From: a bacterium HR39 | GTDB taxonomy: Bacteria; Pseudomonadota; Alphaproteobacteria; Geminicoccales; Geminicoccaceae | Assembly: GCA_002898955.1 (NCBI GenBank) | Contig: BEIP01000012.1 | Span: forward strand, 1 to 10,700 | Length of the DNA: 10,700 bases | Reading direction: 5' to 3' | Part shown: positions 1 through 8,713 of the stretch, in pieces | Numbering within the stretch: position 1 is the first letter of the stretch | How the letters are laid out: each line of letters starts with the position of its first letter | Program-made: the position numbers and the translations under genes | Notes under the pieces: generated by a model | Seen by the model: only the letters and a program-made list of their open reading frames with translations | Told to the model about the DNA's origin: nothing | The model's database searches: none

Positions 1-309
1 ATGGCCGTAGCCCTGCGCGTCCTGCGCCAGCAGCACCACGGGAGCCCGCAGCGGGCCGCGCCGGCCGCCGCGGCCGCCCTCGCCGCCGAGGCGCAGGGGC
101 AGGAGCAGCCCGACGATCGGCTGGATGCCGGCTTTGATGGCGGCGTCGCAGAACTGCATCACGCCGAAGAGATTGGCCTCGTCGGCGACGCCGACGGCCG
201 GCATGGCGTGCTCGCGGCAGCGCGCCACCAGCTCGGGAAAGCGCACGGTGCTGGAGAGCAGCGAGAAGCAGGAGCGCACGCGCAGGTGCACGAAGGGGGC
301 GAGCTCCAC
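1..309 (-). CDS. dnaE: DNA polymerase III alpha subunit, N-terminal part (PHP domain), cut by window edge
   Basis: Replicative DNA polymerase catalytic subunit, acting in the chromosomal replisome. Only the first 103 residues are visible, all within the PHP domain. The recognisable DnaE1 signature is FVHLRV at residues 6-11, then MPAV (36-39), NLFG (46-49), AGIQPIVG (60-67) and [10 protein letters not shown] (92-101). The spacing and wording fit the housekeeping DnaE1 rather than the error-prone DnaE2/ImuC. The start is GTG at 309-307: an in-frame TGA at 324-322 closes the frame upstream, no other start codon lies between, and a GGGAG sits 7 nt before. It follows the zinc-ribbon gene by 12 nt and is probably co-transcribed with it. 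Oddities: the usual PHP motif I HxH (LHVHS or LRVHS in relatives) reads LRVRS, and the following DG is SST, so the metal site looks degenerate. The polymerase palm and fingers are outside the window. Confidence 0.85.
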   Translation of the reverse strand, partial: MELAPFVHLRVRSCFSLLSSTVRFPELVARCREHAMPAVGVADEANLFGVMQFCDAAIKAGIQPIVGLLLPLRLGGEGGRGGRRGPLRAPVVLLAQDAQGYGH

Positions 310-316
310 CGACCGG

Positions 317-321
317 CTCCC
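317..321 (-). promoter_or_regulatory. Ribosome binding site of dnaE (GGGAG) that supports the GTG start
   Basis: GGGAG on the minus strand, 7 nt before the GTG at 309-307 and immediately after the stop of the upstream zinc-ribbon gene. Because the frame is closed just upstream, it decides the start of dnaE and suggests coupling of the two genes. Confidence 0.55.
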
Positions 322-603
322 TCAGTCGAAGATGTCGAAGTCGAAGATCTCGCGCAGGAAGGACTTCTTCTTTTTCGGATGATACGGATACGCGGGTGAC
401 GTGCCGGACGGCGGCGCGGAGGCCGCCGGCCCGGGTCCGGGTGCGTCGCCGCCGGCACCCGCCGCGGCGGCCTCCAGCAGCTTCTCCAGTTCGCCGCGAT
501 CGAGCCACACGCCGCGACATTTCGGACAGACGTCGATCCGCACGCCGTGACGCTCCACCTCGCGCATGCCTTCCGCGCAGTTGGGGCAGAGCAGAAGGGG
601 CAT
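322..603 (-). CDS. Small TFIIB-type zinc-ribbon protein, 93 aa
   Basis: A cytoplasmic protein of unknown exact role belonging to the bacterial zf-TFIIB zinc-ribbon family. It has two cysteine pairs, CPNC at residues 6-9 and CPKC at 26-29, the second running into [13 protein letters not shown] (31-43), the family hallmark. A low-complexity Ala/Gly/Pro/Ser linker (about 45-70) leads to a lysine run KKKK (77-80) and an acidic aromatic tail [10 protein letters not shown] (81-90). This is the usual family architecture: N-terminal ribbon, flexible linker, K-rich stretch and FDF-type tail. I chose the ATG at 603-601 because the ribbon starts there and a GGAG lies 7 nt upstream; the longer open frame towards 822 has no family similarity. 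It is divergent from the ribosomal cluster and directly precedes dnaE. Zinc binding is inferred from the cysteines; partner and function are unknown. Confidence 0.8.
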   Translation of the reverse strand: MPLLLCPNCAEGMREVERHGVRIDVCPKCRGVWLDRGELEKLLEAAAAGAGGDAPGPGPAASAPPSGTSPAYPYHPKKKKSFLREIFDFDIFD

Positions 604-730
604 CGCCGGGCTCCGGGGATGTCCGGGGCGAAGATGACGGTGCGGTCGGGAGGCGGCAAGGCGCGCGGGGCTGGAAAAGCGGCGCGGGCGGGACTTGCCG
701 GTGGGCGGGGCGTGCTTATCTTGCCTCGCG

Positions 731-752
731 TCGGCGCGACGGATCGCGCCGA
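731..752. repeat. Perfect 9-bp inverted repeat in the divergent spacer
   Basis: TCGGCGCGA at 731-739 pairs perfectly with TCGCGCCGA at 744-752 around a CGGA loop. It lies between the divergent zinc-ribbon/dnaE unit and the rpsL promoter, about 43 bp upstream of that promoter's -35. No T-run follows on either strand, so it does not look like an intrinsic terminator. It could be an operator, an RNA hairpin, or GC-rich coincidence. The rest of 604-794 shows no gene that I can support. Confidence 0.4.
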
Positions 753-794
753 TGCGTCTCGAAGCGCGGGGTACGGGCGCGTCCCGGACCGGGG

Positions 795-823
795 TTGACG
801 GGGCGGGGGGCGCGCCGTACAAG
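795..823 (+). promoter_or_regulatory. Sigma70-type promoter of the rpsL-rpsG-fusA-tuf operon
   Basis: TTGACG (795-800) and TACAAG (818-823) are separated by exactly 17 nt. They match 5 of 6 and 4 of 6 consensus positions, in a region without coding potential and upstream of rpsL. Transcription would start near 830 and leave a leader of about 166 nt containing the hairpin at 912-930. The CGGACCGGGG just upstream recurs before the TTGACG of the rplJ leader, which strengthens both calls. The start site is not shown experimentally. Confidence 0.6.
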
Positions 824-911
824 CACGCCGCTCGTTCGCGGTGCTGGCGGTGACCCTCGCGGATCAGACGCCGCGCCGGTTTCGCCAGTCACGGGTCGCA
901 CGCAGGCGTCG

Positions 912-930
912 GACCGACGGGCCGTCGGTC
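912..930 (+). promoter_or_regulatory. Stem-loop in the rpsL leader
   Basis: GACCGACGG (912-920) and CCGTCGGTC (922-930) are perfect inverted repeats with a single central base. As RNA this gives an 8-bp stem with a GGC triloop. It lies about 65 nt before rpsL, inside the predicted leader. No U-tract follows, so a simple terminator is unlikely. A role in autoregulation or mRNA stability is inference; as DNA it could also be an operator. Confidence 0.4.
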
Positions 931-995
931 GGGCGCTTCGTGTCTCGCGACGGACGGCACGGTACGCACGGAATACGGGCGAGGATCGAGCAGGC

Positions 996-1367
996 ATGCC
1001 GACCATCAACCAGCTGGTGCGCCACGGCCGCGAGCGGCCGAAGGAGAAGAGCAAGTCGCCGGCACTCACCGCGTGCCCGCAGCGGCGGGGCGTGTGCACG
1101 CGCGTCTACACCACGACGCCGAAGAAGCCGAACTCGGCGCTGCGCAAGGTGGCGCGCGTGCGGCTCACCAACGGCTACGAGGTCACCAGCTACATTCCCG
1201 GGGAGGGGCACAACCTGCAGGAGCACTCGGTGGTCCTGATCCGCGGCGGCCGCGTCAAGGACCTGCCGGGCGTGCGCTACCACATCATCCGCGGCACGCT
1301 GGACGCCCAGGGCGTGCAGGGGCGTCGCAACGGCCGCTCCAAGTACGGCACCAAGCGGCCGAAGTAA
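996..1367 (+). CDS. rpsL: 30S ribosomal protein S12
   Basis: Small-subunit protein of the decoding centre, controlling accuracy and the streptomycin response. The product is 123 aa, the usual bacterial length. The hallmark [11 protein letters not shown] opens the protein, [10 protein letters not shown] spans residues 42-51, and [13 protein letters not shown] spans 84-96. The lysines at 43 and 88, where streptomycin-resistance substitutions commonly occur, are both present, so the allele looks wild type. Asp89, the site of beta-methylthiolation in many bacteria, is also present. The start is the ATG at 996: the family begins MPTINQ there, and the long in-frame upstream extension is Arg-rich shadow. 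The ribosome binding site is weak (GAGGA at 981-985). It is the first gene of the cluster, only 15 nt before rpsG. Confidence 0.98.
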   Translation: MPTINQLVRHGRERPKEKSKSPALTACPQRRGVCTRVYTTTPKKPNSALRKVARVRLTNGYEVTSYIPGEGHNLQEHSVVLIRGGRVKDLPGVRYHIIRGTLDAQGVQGRRNGRSKYGTKRPK

Positions 1368-1850
<483 letters not shown>

Positions 1851-1869
1851 CGACACGGGACATCCGGCC

Positions 1870-3945
<2,076 letters not shown>

Positions 3946-3977
3946 GGCCCGGCATCGGAACACGGAGGAACGCGACC

Positions 3978-5168
<1,191 letters not shown>

Positions 5169-5172
5169 CCCC

Positions 5173-5201
5173 TTGCCGACCGCGCCGGGCCGCCGTATGT
5201 G
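5173..5201 (+). promoter_or_regulatory. Weak candidate promoter for tRNA-Trp-secE-nusG
   Basis: TTGCCG (5173-5178) and TATGTG (5196-5201) are separated by 17 nt and match the sigma70 consensus at 4 and 3 of 6 positions. They lie just after the tuf stop, in the place where an internal promoter would serve the tRNA and secE. The -10 falls in the loop of the strong hairpin at 5180-5219. This is suggestive only; in so GC-rich a genome such matches can be accidental. Confidence 0.25.
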
Positions 5202-5219
5202 AGGGGCGGTCCGGCGCGG
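5180..5219 (+). promoter_or_regulatory. Strong 15-bp stem-loop between tuf and tRNA-Trp
   Basis: The 15 nt at 5180-5194 pair with 5205-5219 along the whole length, with one G-U wobble (G5189 with U5210), around a 10-nt loop. No T-run follows, so it is not a canonical intrinsic terminator. It could be an RNA processing site separating tuf mRNA from the tRNA/secE transcript, a stability element for the tuf mRNA 3' end, or a Rho-independent-like pause. A competing pairing exists between CCGACCGC (5176-5183) and GCGGTCGG (5221-5228). Confidence 0.55.
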
Positions 5220-5265
5220 AGCGGTCGGGCCGGTCGCAGGGCGCCGCGAGGCGTGGCGACCGTGC

Positions 5266-5341
5266 AGGAGTGTAGCTCAATTGGCAGAGCACCGGTCTCC
5301 AAAACCGGGGGTTGGGGGTTCGAGTCCCTCCACTCCTGCCA
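5266..5341 (+). tRNA. trnW: tRNA-Trp, anticodon CCA, with encoded 3' CCA
   Basis: Complete 76-nt cloverleaf. The acceptor stem AGGAGTG (5266-5272) pairs with CACTCCT (5331-5337). The D arm is TAGCTCAATTGGCAGAGC. The anticodon stem is CCGGT (5292-5296) with ACCGG (5304-5308), and the loop CTCCAAA carries anticodon CCA at 5299-5301. The T arm GGGGG/CCCTC closes loop TTCGAGT. The discriminator is G5338, as in bacterial tRNA-Trp, and CCA is encoded at 5339-5341. A tRNA-Trp immediately upstream of secE-nusG is a classic proteobacterial arrangement. Two extra pairs (C5265-G5338, G5264-C5339) could extend the precursor helix, and TTTTTT follows at 5342-5347. Confidence 0.97.
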
Positions 5342-5380
5342 TTTTTTCGCGCCGGTGAGACATCGAAGGCGGAACCGGGA

Positions 5381-5578
5381 ATGGCCAGGACATCGCCGGC
5401 CCAGTTCGTGCGCGAGGTGCGGCAGGAGCTCGCCAAGGTCACCTGGCCGTCGCGCCGCGAGCTGATCTACACGACCATCAGCGTCATCGCCATGTCCGGC
5501 ATCATGGCGCTGTTCTTCTTCGTGGTGGACCAGATCATCGCCTGGGCCGTGCGGCTGGTGTTGGGGCTGGGTGGATGA
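5381..5578 (+). CDS. secE: Preprotein translocase subunit SecE
   Basis: Essential small membrane subunit that clamps SecY in the Sec translocon of the inner membrane. The product is 65 aa, the short single-span form common outside enterobacteria. The amphipathic N-terminal helix holds the family motif [15 protein letters not shown] (about residues 10-24). One transmembrane segment follows, roughly residues 31-52 ([16 protein letters not shown]), and then a short hydrophobic C-terminal stretch. The ATG at 5381 is chosen because the recognisable protein starts there and the in-frame sequence upstream is tRNA. The ribosome binding site is weak (GGAA/GGGA just upstream). The stop overlaps the start of nusG, so the two are translationally coupled, the standard secE-nusG pair. 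Confidence 0.95.
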   Translation: MARTSPAQFVREVRQELAKVTWPSRRELIYTTISVIAMSGIMALFFFVVDQIIAWAVRLVLGLGG

Positions 5579-6120
5579 TGGCAGAGCACGGCAAGGCACG
5601 CTGGTACATCGTCCACGTCTATTCCGGCTTCGAGAAGAAGGCGGCGGACACCATCCGCGAACTGGCGGCGCAGAAGGGGCTGGCGCACCTGATCGAGGAG
5701 GTGCTGGTCCCCACCGAGGAGGTGGTGGAGGTCAAGCGCGGCAAGCGCACCACCACCGAGCGGCGGGTCTTCCCGGGCTACGTGCTCATCAAGATGGTGC
5801 TCAACGACGACACCTGGTCGCTGGTCAAGAACACGCCCAAGGTGACGGGCTTTCTGGGGCCGGGCGGCAAGCCGGTGCCGATCCCCGAGGCGGAGGCCGA
5901 GCGCATCCGCCAGCAGCTCGAGAAGGGCGTCGAGCGGCCGCGGCCGGCCATCGAGTTCCTTCCGGGCGACCGGGTGCGGGTGAAGGAGGGGCCCTTCGCC
6001 ACCTTCGAGGGGGTGGTGGAGGAGGTGGACGAGGCCAAGGGGCGGGTGAAGGTGGCGGTGTCCATCTTCGGCCGCTCCACGCCGGTGGAACTGGAATACG
6101 ACCAGCTCGAGCGGGTCTAG
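5575..6120 (+). CDS. nusG: Transcription termination/antitermination factor NusG
   Basis: RNA polymerase-associated factor that promotes processivity, couples transcription to translation through S10 and cooperates with Rho. The product is 181 aa, normal length. The NGN domain covers about residues 8-115: [16 protein letters not shown] near the start, [12 protein letters not shown] at 63-74, then [18 protein letters not shown] linker follows, and the KOW domain covers about 127-181, with [21 protein letters not shown] at its core. The start is ambiguous: ATG at 5575 overlaps the secE stop by 4 nt (ATGA), and ATG at 5578 overlaps by 1 nt; the products differ by one Met. It is followed by a 95-nt structured spacer and rplK. 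Confidence 0.97.
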   Translation: MMAEHGKARWYIVHVYSGFEKKAADTIRELAAQKGLAHLIEEVLVPTEEVVEVKRGKRTTTERRVFPGYVLIKMVLNDDTWSLVKNTPKVTGFLGPGGKPVPIPEAEAERIRQQLEKGVERPRPAIEFLPGDRVRVKEGPFATFEGVVEEVDEAKGRVKVAVSIFGRSTPVELEYDQLERV

Positions 6121-6156
6121 GCCCGCCGCGGGCGGTGATCGGGGCGCGGGCCCGCA

Positions 6157-6201
6157 GGTCCGCGTCCGGCGGGAGCGTCCCTCCGGGGACGCGCACGGAC
6201 C
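6157..6201 (+). promoter_or_regulatory. Stem-loops in the nusG-rplK spacer, candidate L1 autoregulatory leader
   Basis: GCGTCCC (6175-6181) pairs perfectly with GGGACGC (6186-6192) around a TCCG loop. GGTCCG (6157-6162) can pair outside it with CGGACC (6196-6201). In E. coli, ribosomal protein L1 represses its own operon by binding the mRNA just before rplK, so a structured leader here is expected. I cannot show the specific L1 recognition bases. Further GC-only palindromes lie at 6121-6133 and 6146-6155. No T-run and no convincing promoter is present. Confidence 0.35.
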
Positions 6202-6215
6202 GCAGGAGGAGGAGC

Positions 6216-6644
6216 ATGAAGAAGATCGTCGGCTACATCCGGCTGCAGGTGCCGGCCGGCAAGGCCACGCCCCAGCCGCCCATCGGCCCGGCGCTGGGTC
6301 AGCGCGGCCTCAACATCATGGAATTCTGCAAGCAGTTCAACGCCGCCACCCAGGGGCTGGAGCCGGGCACGCCCATCCCGGTGGTGATCACGGTCTATTC
6401 CGACCGGACCTTCACCTTCGTCACCCGCATGCCGCCGGTCTCCTGGTATCTCCTGAAGGCGGCGGGGATCGAGAAGGGGTCCTCGACTCCCGGGCGCGGC
6501 CAGCCGGCGGGCCGGGTGACCATGCGGCAGGTGCGCGAGATCGCCGAGGCCAAGCTCAGGGACATGAACACCTACGACGTCGAGGCGGCGATGCGCAGCG
6601 TCATCGGCTCGGCGCGGTCCATGGGCATCGAGGTGGTGGAGTGA
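6216..6644 (+). CDS. rplK: 50S ribosomal protein L11
   Basis: Large-subunit protein of the GTPase-associated centre; binds 23S rRNA with the L10-L12 stalk base and is the target region for thiostrepton and for RelA activation. The product is 142 aa, the usual length. The N-terminal domain carries [20 protein letters not shown] (12-31), including the proline-rich thiostrepton region. FNAATQ (41-46) follows, and the C-terminal RNA-binding domain (about 75-142) ends with [11 protein letters not shown]. The start codon at 6216 has a very strong ribosome binding site, AGGAGGAGGAG (6204-6214). rplA starts 4 nt after its stop, so L11 and L1 are translationally coupled. Confidence 0.98.
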   Translation: MKKIVGYIRLQVPAGKATPQPPIGPALGQRGLNIMEFCKQFNAATQGLEPGTPIPVVITVYSDRTFTFVTRMPPVSWYLLKAAGIEKGSSTPGRGQPAGRVTMRQVREIAEAKLRDMNTYDVEAAMRSVIGSARSMGIEVVE

Positions 6645-6648
6645 GGCC

Positions 6649-7347
6649 ATGGCGAAGCGAGGCAAGCGCATCCGCGCGCTCTACGAGATGATCGACCGCA
6701 CCCGGGCCTATCCGCTCGAGGAGGCGCTGGAGCTCGCGAAGAAGACGGCCACGGCGAAGTTCGACGAGACCATCGAGCTCGCCGTCAACCTCAACGTGGA
6801 TCCGCGCCACGCCGACCAGATGGTGCGCGGCATGGTGGTGCTGCCGCACGGCACCGGTCGGGCGGTGCGGGTCGCGGTCTTCGCCCGCGGCGAGAAGGCC
6901 GAGGAGGCGAAGGCGGCGGGTGCCGACATCGTCGGGGCGGAGGACCTGGCCGAGCGCATCCAGCAGGGGCAGATCGACTTCGACCGCTGCATCGCCACGC
7001 CCGACATGATGCCGCTGGTCGGCCGGCTCGGGCGCATCCTGGGGCCGCGCGGGCTGATGCCCAATCCCAAGCTCGGCACGGTGACCACCGACGTGGCGGA
7101 GGTGGTGCGGGCGGCCAAGGCGGGCCAGGTGCAGTTCCGGGTGGAGAAGGCGGGCATCGTCCACGCCGGCATCGGCAAGGCGAGCTTCCCGCTCGGGCAC
7201 CTGGTGGAGAACGCCCGGGCGCTGGCCGACGCGCTGGTGAAGGCGAAGCCCGCGGCGGTGAAGGGCACCTACGTGAAGCGCGCTCACGTGAGTGCCACCA
7301 TGGGGCCCGGCATCGAGGTGCAGGTGCCGAGCCTGCTGGGTCGGTGA
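6649..7347 (+). CDS. rplA: 50S ribosomal protein L1
   Basis: Large-subunit protein of the L1 stalk, involved in E-site tRNA release, and in many bacteria translational repressor of rplK-rplA. The product is 232 aa, normal. It starts [44 protein letters not shown] covers about residues 47-70. The strongest family signature, [20 protein letters not shown], lies at about 125-144, and [16 protein letters not shown] at about 165-180. The ATG at 6649 uses GGTGGAG at the very end of rplK as ribosome binding site. It is followed by a 194-nt non-coding leader before rplJ. Confidence 0.98.
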   Translation: MAKRGKRIRALYEMIDRTRAYPLEEALELAKKTATAKFDETIELAVNLNVDPRHADQMVRGMVVLPHGTGRAVRVAVFARGEKAEEAKAAGADIVGAEDLAERIQQGQIDFDRCIATPDMMPLVGRLGRILGPRGLMPNPKLGTVTTDVAEVVRAAKAGQVQFRVEKAGIVHAGIGKASFPLGHLVENARALADALVKAKPAAVKGTYVKRAHVSATMGPGIEVQVPSLLGR

Positions 7348-7368
7348 GGTGGACGGGCGGACCGGGGC

Positions 7369-7397
7369 TTGACGCGCGGCGGGGCGCGACCATGTGG
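7369..7397 (+). promoter_or_regulatory. Candidate promoter for rplJ-rplL
   Basis: TTGACG at 7369-7374 is a good -35. The -10 would lie at CATGTG (7391-7396) or ATGTGG (7392-7397), a poor match, 16 or 17 nt downstream. The call rests on similarity to the rpsL promoter: CGGACCGGGG precedes both TTGACG hexamers (with one extra C here), and the two spacers agree at 11 of 17 positions. A separate promoter before rplJ is also known in E. coli. The -10 assignment is uncertain. Confidence 0.45.
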
Positions 7398-7413
7398 AGG
7401 GCTTCCGAGGACG

Positions 7414-7502
7414 GCACGCGGCATCTCCGGGCGAAGACGACCCGGGCGGTGTCGTGCGCCCTTCGCGGAAGCCGGAAGCGGGGTCGGCCGGCTCCGCGGG
7501 CG
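7414..7502 (+). promoter_or_regulatory. Structured rplJ leader, candidate L10-L12 autoregulatory element
   Basis: Two adjacent stem-loops. The first has an outer pair GCACG (7414-7418) with CGTGC (7453-7457) and an inner pair CCGGG (7427-7431) with CCCGG (7441-7445). The second is longer: CGCCC (7457-7461), a TTC bulge, GCGGA (7465-7469), a bulged A and GCCGG (7471-7475). These pair with CCGGC, TCCGC and GGGCG (7488-7502) around a 12-nt loop. In many bacteria the L10-L12 complex represses translation by binding a kinked hairpin in this leader, and a 3-nt bulge is a feature of such kink-turns. I cannot confirm the diagnostic G-A pairs. Confidence 0.4.
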
Positions 7503-7529
7503 TGAGCGGCGGTCCGCGCGGCGAGGAAC

Positions 7530-7535
7530 AGGAGG
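7530..7535 (+). promoter_or_regulatory. Ribosome binding site of rplJ (AGGAGG) that supports a GTG start
   Basis: A perfect AGGAGG ends 6 nt before the GTG at 7542. No ATG fits the start of the conserved L10 sequence, so this site settles the non-ATG start. Confidence 0.75.
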
Positions 7536-7541
7536 CAGTCC

Positions 7542-8063
7542 GTGCTACGAGCCGACAAGGCGAAGGTCGTCGAGGACCTGCGCGCCGTGCTGTCCGGCAC
7601 GGGCGTGGTGGTGGTGACCCACTACCAGGGTCTGACGGTGGCCGAGTCCTCGGAGCTGCGCCGGCGCATGCGCGAGGCCGGCGGCCGCTTCAAGGTGGTG
7701 AAGAACCGTCTGGCCAGGCGCGCCCTCGAGGGCACGCCCTTCGACGGCATCGCGCAGTTCCTGAGCGGGCCGACGGCGCTGGCGTGGTCGGACGATCCGG
7801 TGGCGGCGCCGAAGGTCGTTCACGAATACGCGAAGAAGAACGAGAAACTGGTGATCGTCGGCGGCGCCCTGCCACGGACGATCCTCGACGCGGAGGCGGT
7901 GCGGCGGCTCGCCGAGCTGCCCGGCCTCGACGAGCTGCGCGCGCGCATCGTGGGCCTGCTCACGGCCCCGGCCGGGCGCCTCGTCGGCATCCTCCAGGCG
8001 CCCGCCGGCCAGCTCGCGCGCGTGCTCGCGGCGCGGGCCGAACAGGCGGAGGGTGCGGCCTGA
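7542..8063 (+). CDS. rplJ: 50S ribosomal protein L10
   Basis: Base of the ribosomal stalk: binds 23S rRNA and carries several L7/L12 dimers on its C-terminal helix; in many bacteria the L10-L12 complex also represses its own mRNA. The product is 173 aa, typical of alphaproteobacteria. The GTG start is supported by AGGAGG 6 nt upstream. The N-terminal domain has VVVVTHYQGLTVAESSELRRRMREAG and FKVVKNRLARRALEGT (about residues 48-63). After a mid-domain with FLSGPTALAW, the C-terminal helix region (about 135-173) is Ala/Leu-rich, with a repeated APAGRLVGILQ/APAGQLARVL pattern that provides L12 docking. It is followed by 51 nt and then rplL. Confidence 0.96.
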   Translation: MLRADKAKVVEDLRAVLSGTGVVVVTHYQGLTVAESSELRRRMREAGGRFKVVKNRLARRALEGTPFDGIAQFLSGPTALAWSDDPVAAPKVVHEYAKKNEKLVIVGGALPRTILDAEAVRRLAELPGLDELRARIVGLLTAPAGRLVGILQAPAGQLARVLAARAEQAEGAA

Positions 8064-8114
8064 GGGCGGCCGCGCCGGAAGGCGGATCTCCAAGGGACAT
8101 CGGGAGTGGTGGTC

Positions 8115-8498
8115 ATGGCCAATCTGCAGCAGCTGGTGGAAGAGCTGTCCAATCTCACCGTCCTCGAGGCGGCCGAGCTCGCCAAGATGCTCGAGGAGAA
8201 GTGGGGCGTGAGCGCGGCCGCGCCGGTGGCGGTGGCGGCGGCCGTCCCGGGTGCGGCCAAAGCGGCGGCGGCGCCGGCCGAGGAGAAGACGGAGTTCGAC
8301 GTCATCCTCAAGGCGGCGGGCGACAAGAAGATCAACGTCATCAAGGAGGTGCGGGCGATCACCGGTCTCGGCCTCAAGGAGGCCAAGGACCTGGTCGAGG
8401 GCGCGCCGAAGCCCGTCAAGGAGGGCGTGTCCAAGGAGGAGGCCGAGAAGATCAAGGCCCAGCTCGAGGCGGCCGGCGCCACCGTCGAGATCCGCTGA
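8115..8498 (+). CDS. rplL: 50S ribosomal protein L7/L12
   Basis: Multicopy stalk protein that recruits and stimulates the translational GTPases EF-Tu, EF-G and IF2. The product is 127 aa, within the usual range. Residues 1-31 form the dimerisation and L10-binding domain ([26 protein letters not shown]). Residues about 32-57 are an Ala/Pro/Val hinge. Residues 58-127 form the factor-binding domain, with [40 protein letters not shown] chose the ATG at 8115 rather than an in-frame GTG at 8106, because the family starts MA(N/D)L and GGGAG (8102-8106) stands 8 nt upstream. A GGGACATC like those before rpsG and fusA lies at 8094-8101. The 215-nt downstream spacer is packed with hairpins before rpoB. 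Confidence 0.98.
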   Translation: MANLQQLVEELSNLTVLEAAELAKMLEEKWGVSAAAPVAVAAAVPGAAKAAAAPAEEKTEFDVILKAAGDKKINVIKEVRAITGLGLKEAKDLVEGAPKPVKEGVSKEEAEKIKAQLEAAGATVEIR

Positions 8499-8499
8499 C

Positions 8500-8577
8500 G
8501 GGCGCCGCGGCGCCCATGCCCGCGGGACGCATCGCCCGCGGTCCCCATCTCCGCACCCGTCGCGGCCGGGCGACGGG
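8500..8577 (+). promoter_or_regulatory. Three consecutive stem-loops after rplL
   Basis: First, GGGCGCCGCGGCGCCC (8500-8515) is a perfect 16-nt palindrome beginning 2 nt after the rplL stop. Second, CCGCGGG (8520-8526) pairs with CCCGCGG (8535-8541) around an 8-nt loop. Third, CCCGTCGC (8556-8563) pairs with GCGACGGG (8570-8577) around GGCCGG. None is followed by a T-run. The position matches the E. coli rplL-rpoB spacer, where a partial terminator and an RNase III cleavage site reduce rpoBC expression relative to the ribosomal genes. An equivalent role here is inference. Confidence 0.5.
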
Positions 8578-8592
8578 AGGGCGGGCCCGTGT

Positions 8593-8649
8593 GCCGGCAC
8601 GAGCGGCGGCCGGATGCTCCGCAGGGAGCGTCCGGCCCGCCGTGCCGGC
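8593..8649 (+). promoter_or_regulatory. Long two-tier hairpin before rpoB
   Basis: The outer stem GCCGGCACG (8593-8601) pairs perfectly with CGTGCCGGC (8641-8649). A short GCG/CGC segment (8603-8605 with 8638-8640) and a 2-nt bulge lead to a 13-bp inner stem, 8608-8620 with 8625-8637, containing one G-U pair and closed by a GCAG tetraloop. The total is about 25 bp. A long, nearly continuous duplex is what RNase III recognises, so processing between rplL and rpoB is the leading idea. There is no U-tract for intrinsic termination. Confidence 0.55.
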
Positions 8650-8713
8650 CTGATTCGGCACCGCAGCGCGGACGCGACCCGGCCCTGCGCGCGGTCAGGA
8701 GTACGGACGAGCG

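Noticed and set aside
631..659. Minus-strand TTGCCG-N17-CATCTT as promoter of the zinc-ribbon/dnaE unit
   Set aside because: Only 4 and 3 of 6 consensus matches and no supporting feature; in such GC-rich DNA it is not better than chance.
604..822. N-terminal extension of the zinc-ribbon protein to an ATG at 822
   Set aside because: The extension is Pro/Arg-rich without family similarity, whereas the ATG at 603 has a GGAG at proper spacing directly before the ribbon.
396..995. 200-residue N-terminal extension of rpsL
   Set aside because: It is Arg-rich, unlike any S12, and crosses the zinc-ribbon gene and the promoter; S12 begins MPTINQ at 996.
5180..5219. Intrinsic terminator after tuf
   Set aside because: The stem is strong but no T-run follows; it is kept as a stem-loop of unknown role rather than a terminator.
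7392..7505. 37-codon small open frame starting ATG TGG in the rplJ leader
   Set aside because: It begins inside the presumed -10 region, has no ribosome binding site, is Arg-rich and overlaps both leader hairpins; a leader peptide is not supported.
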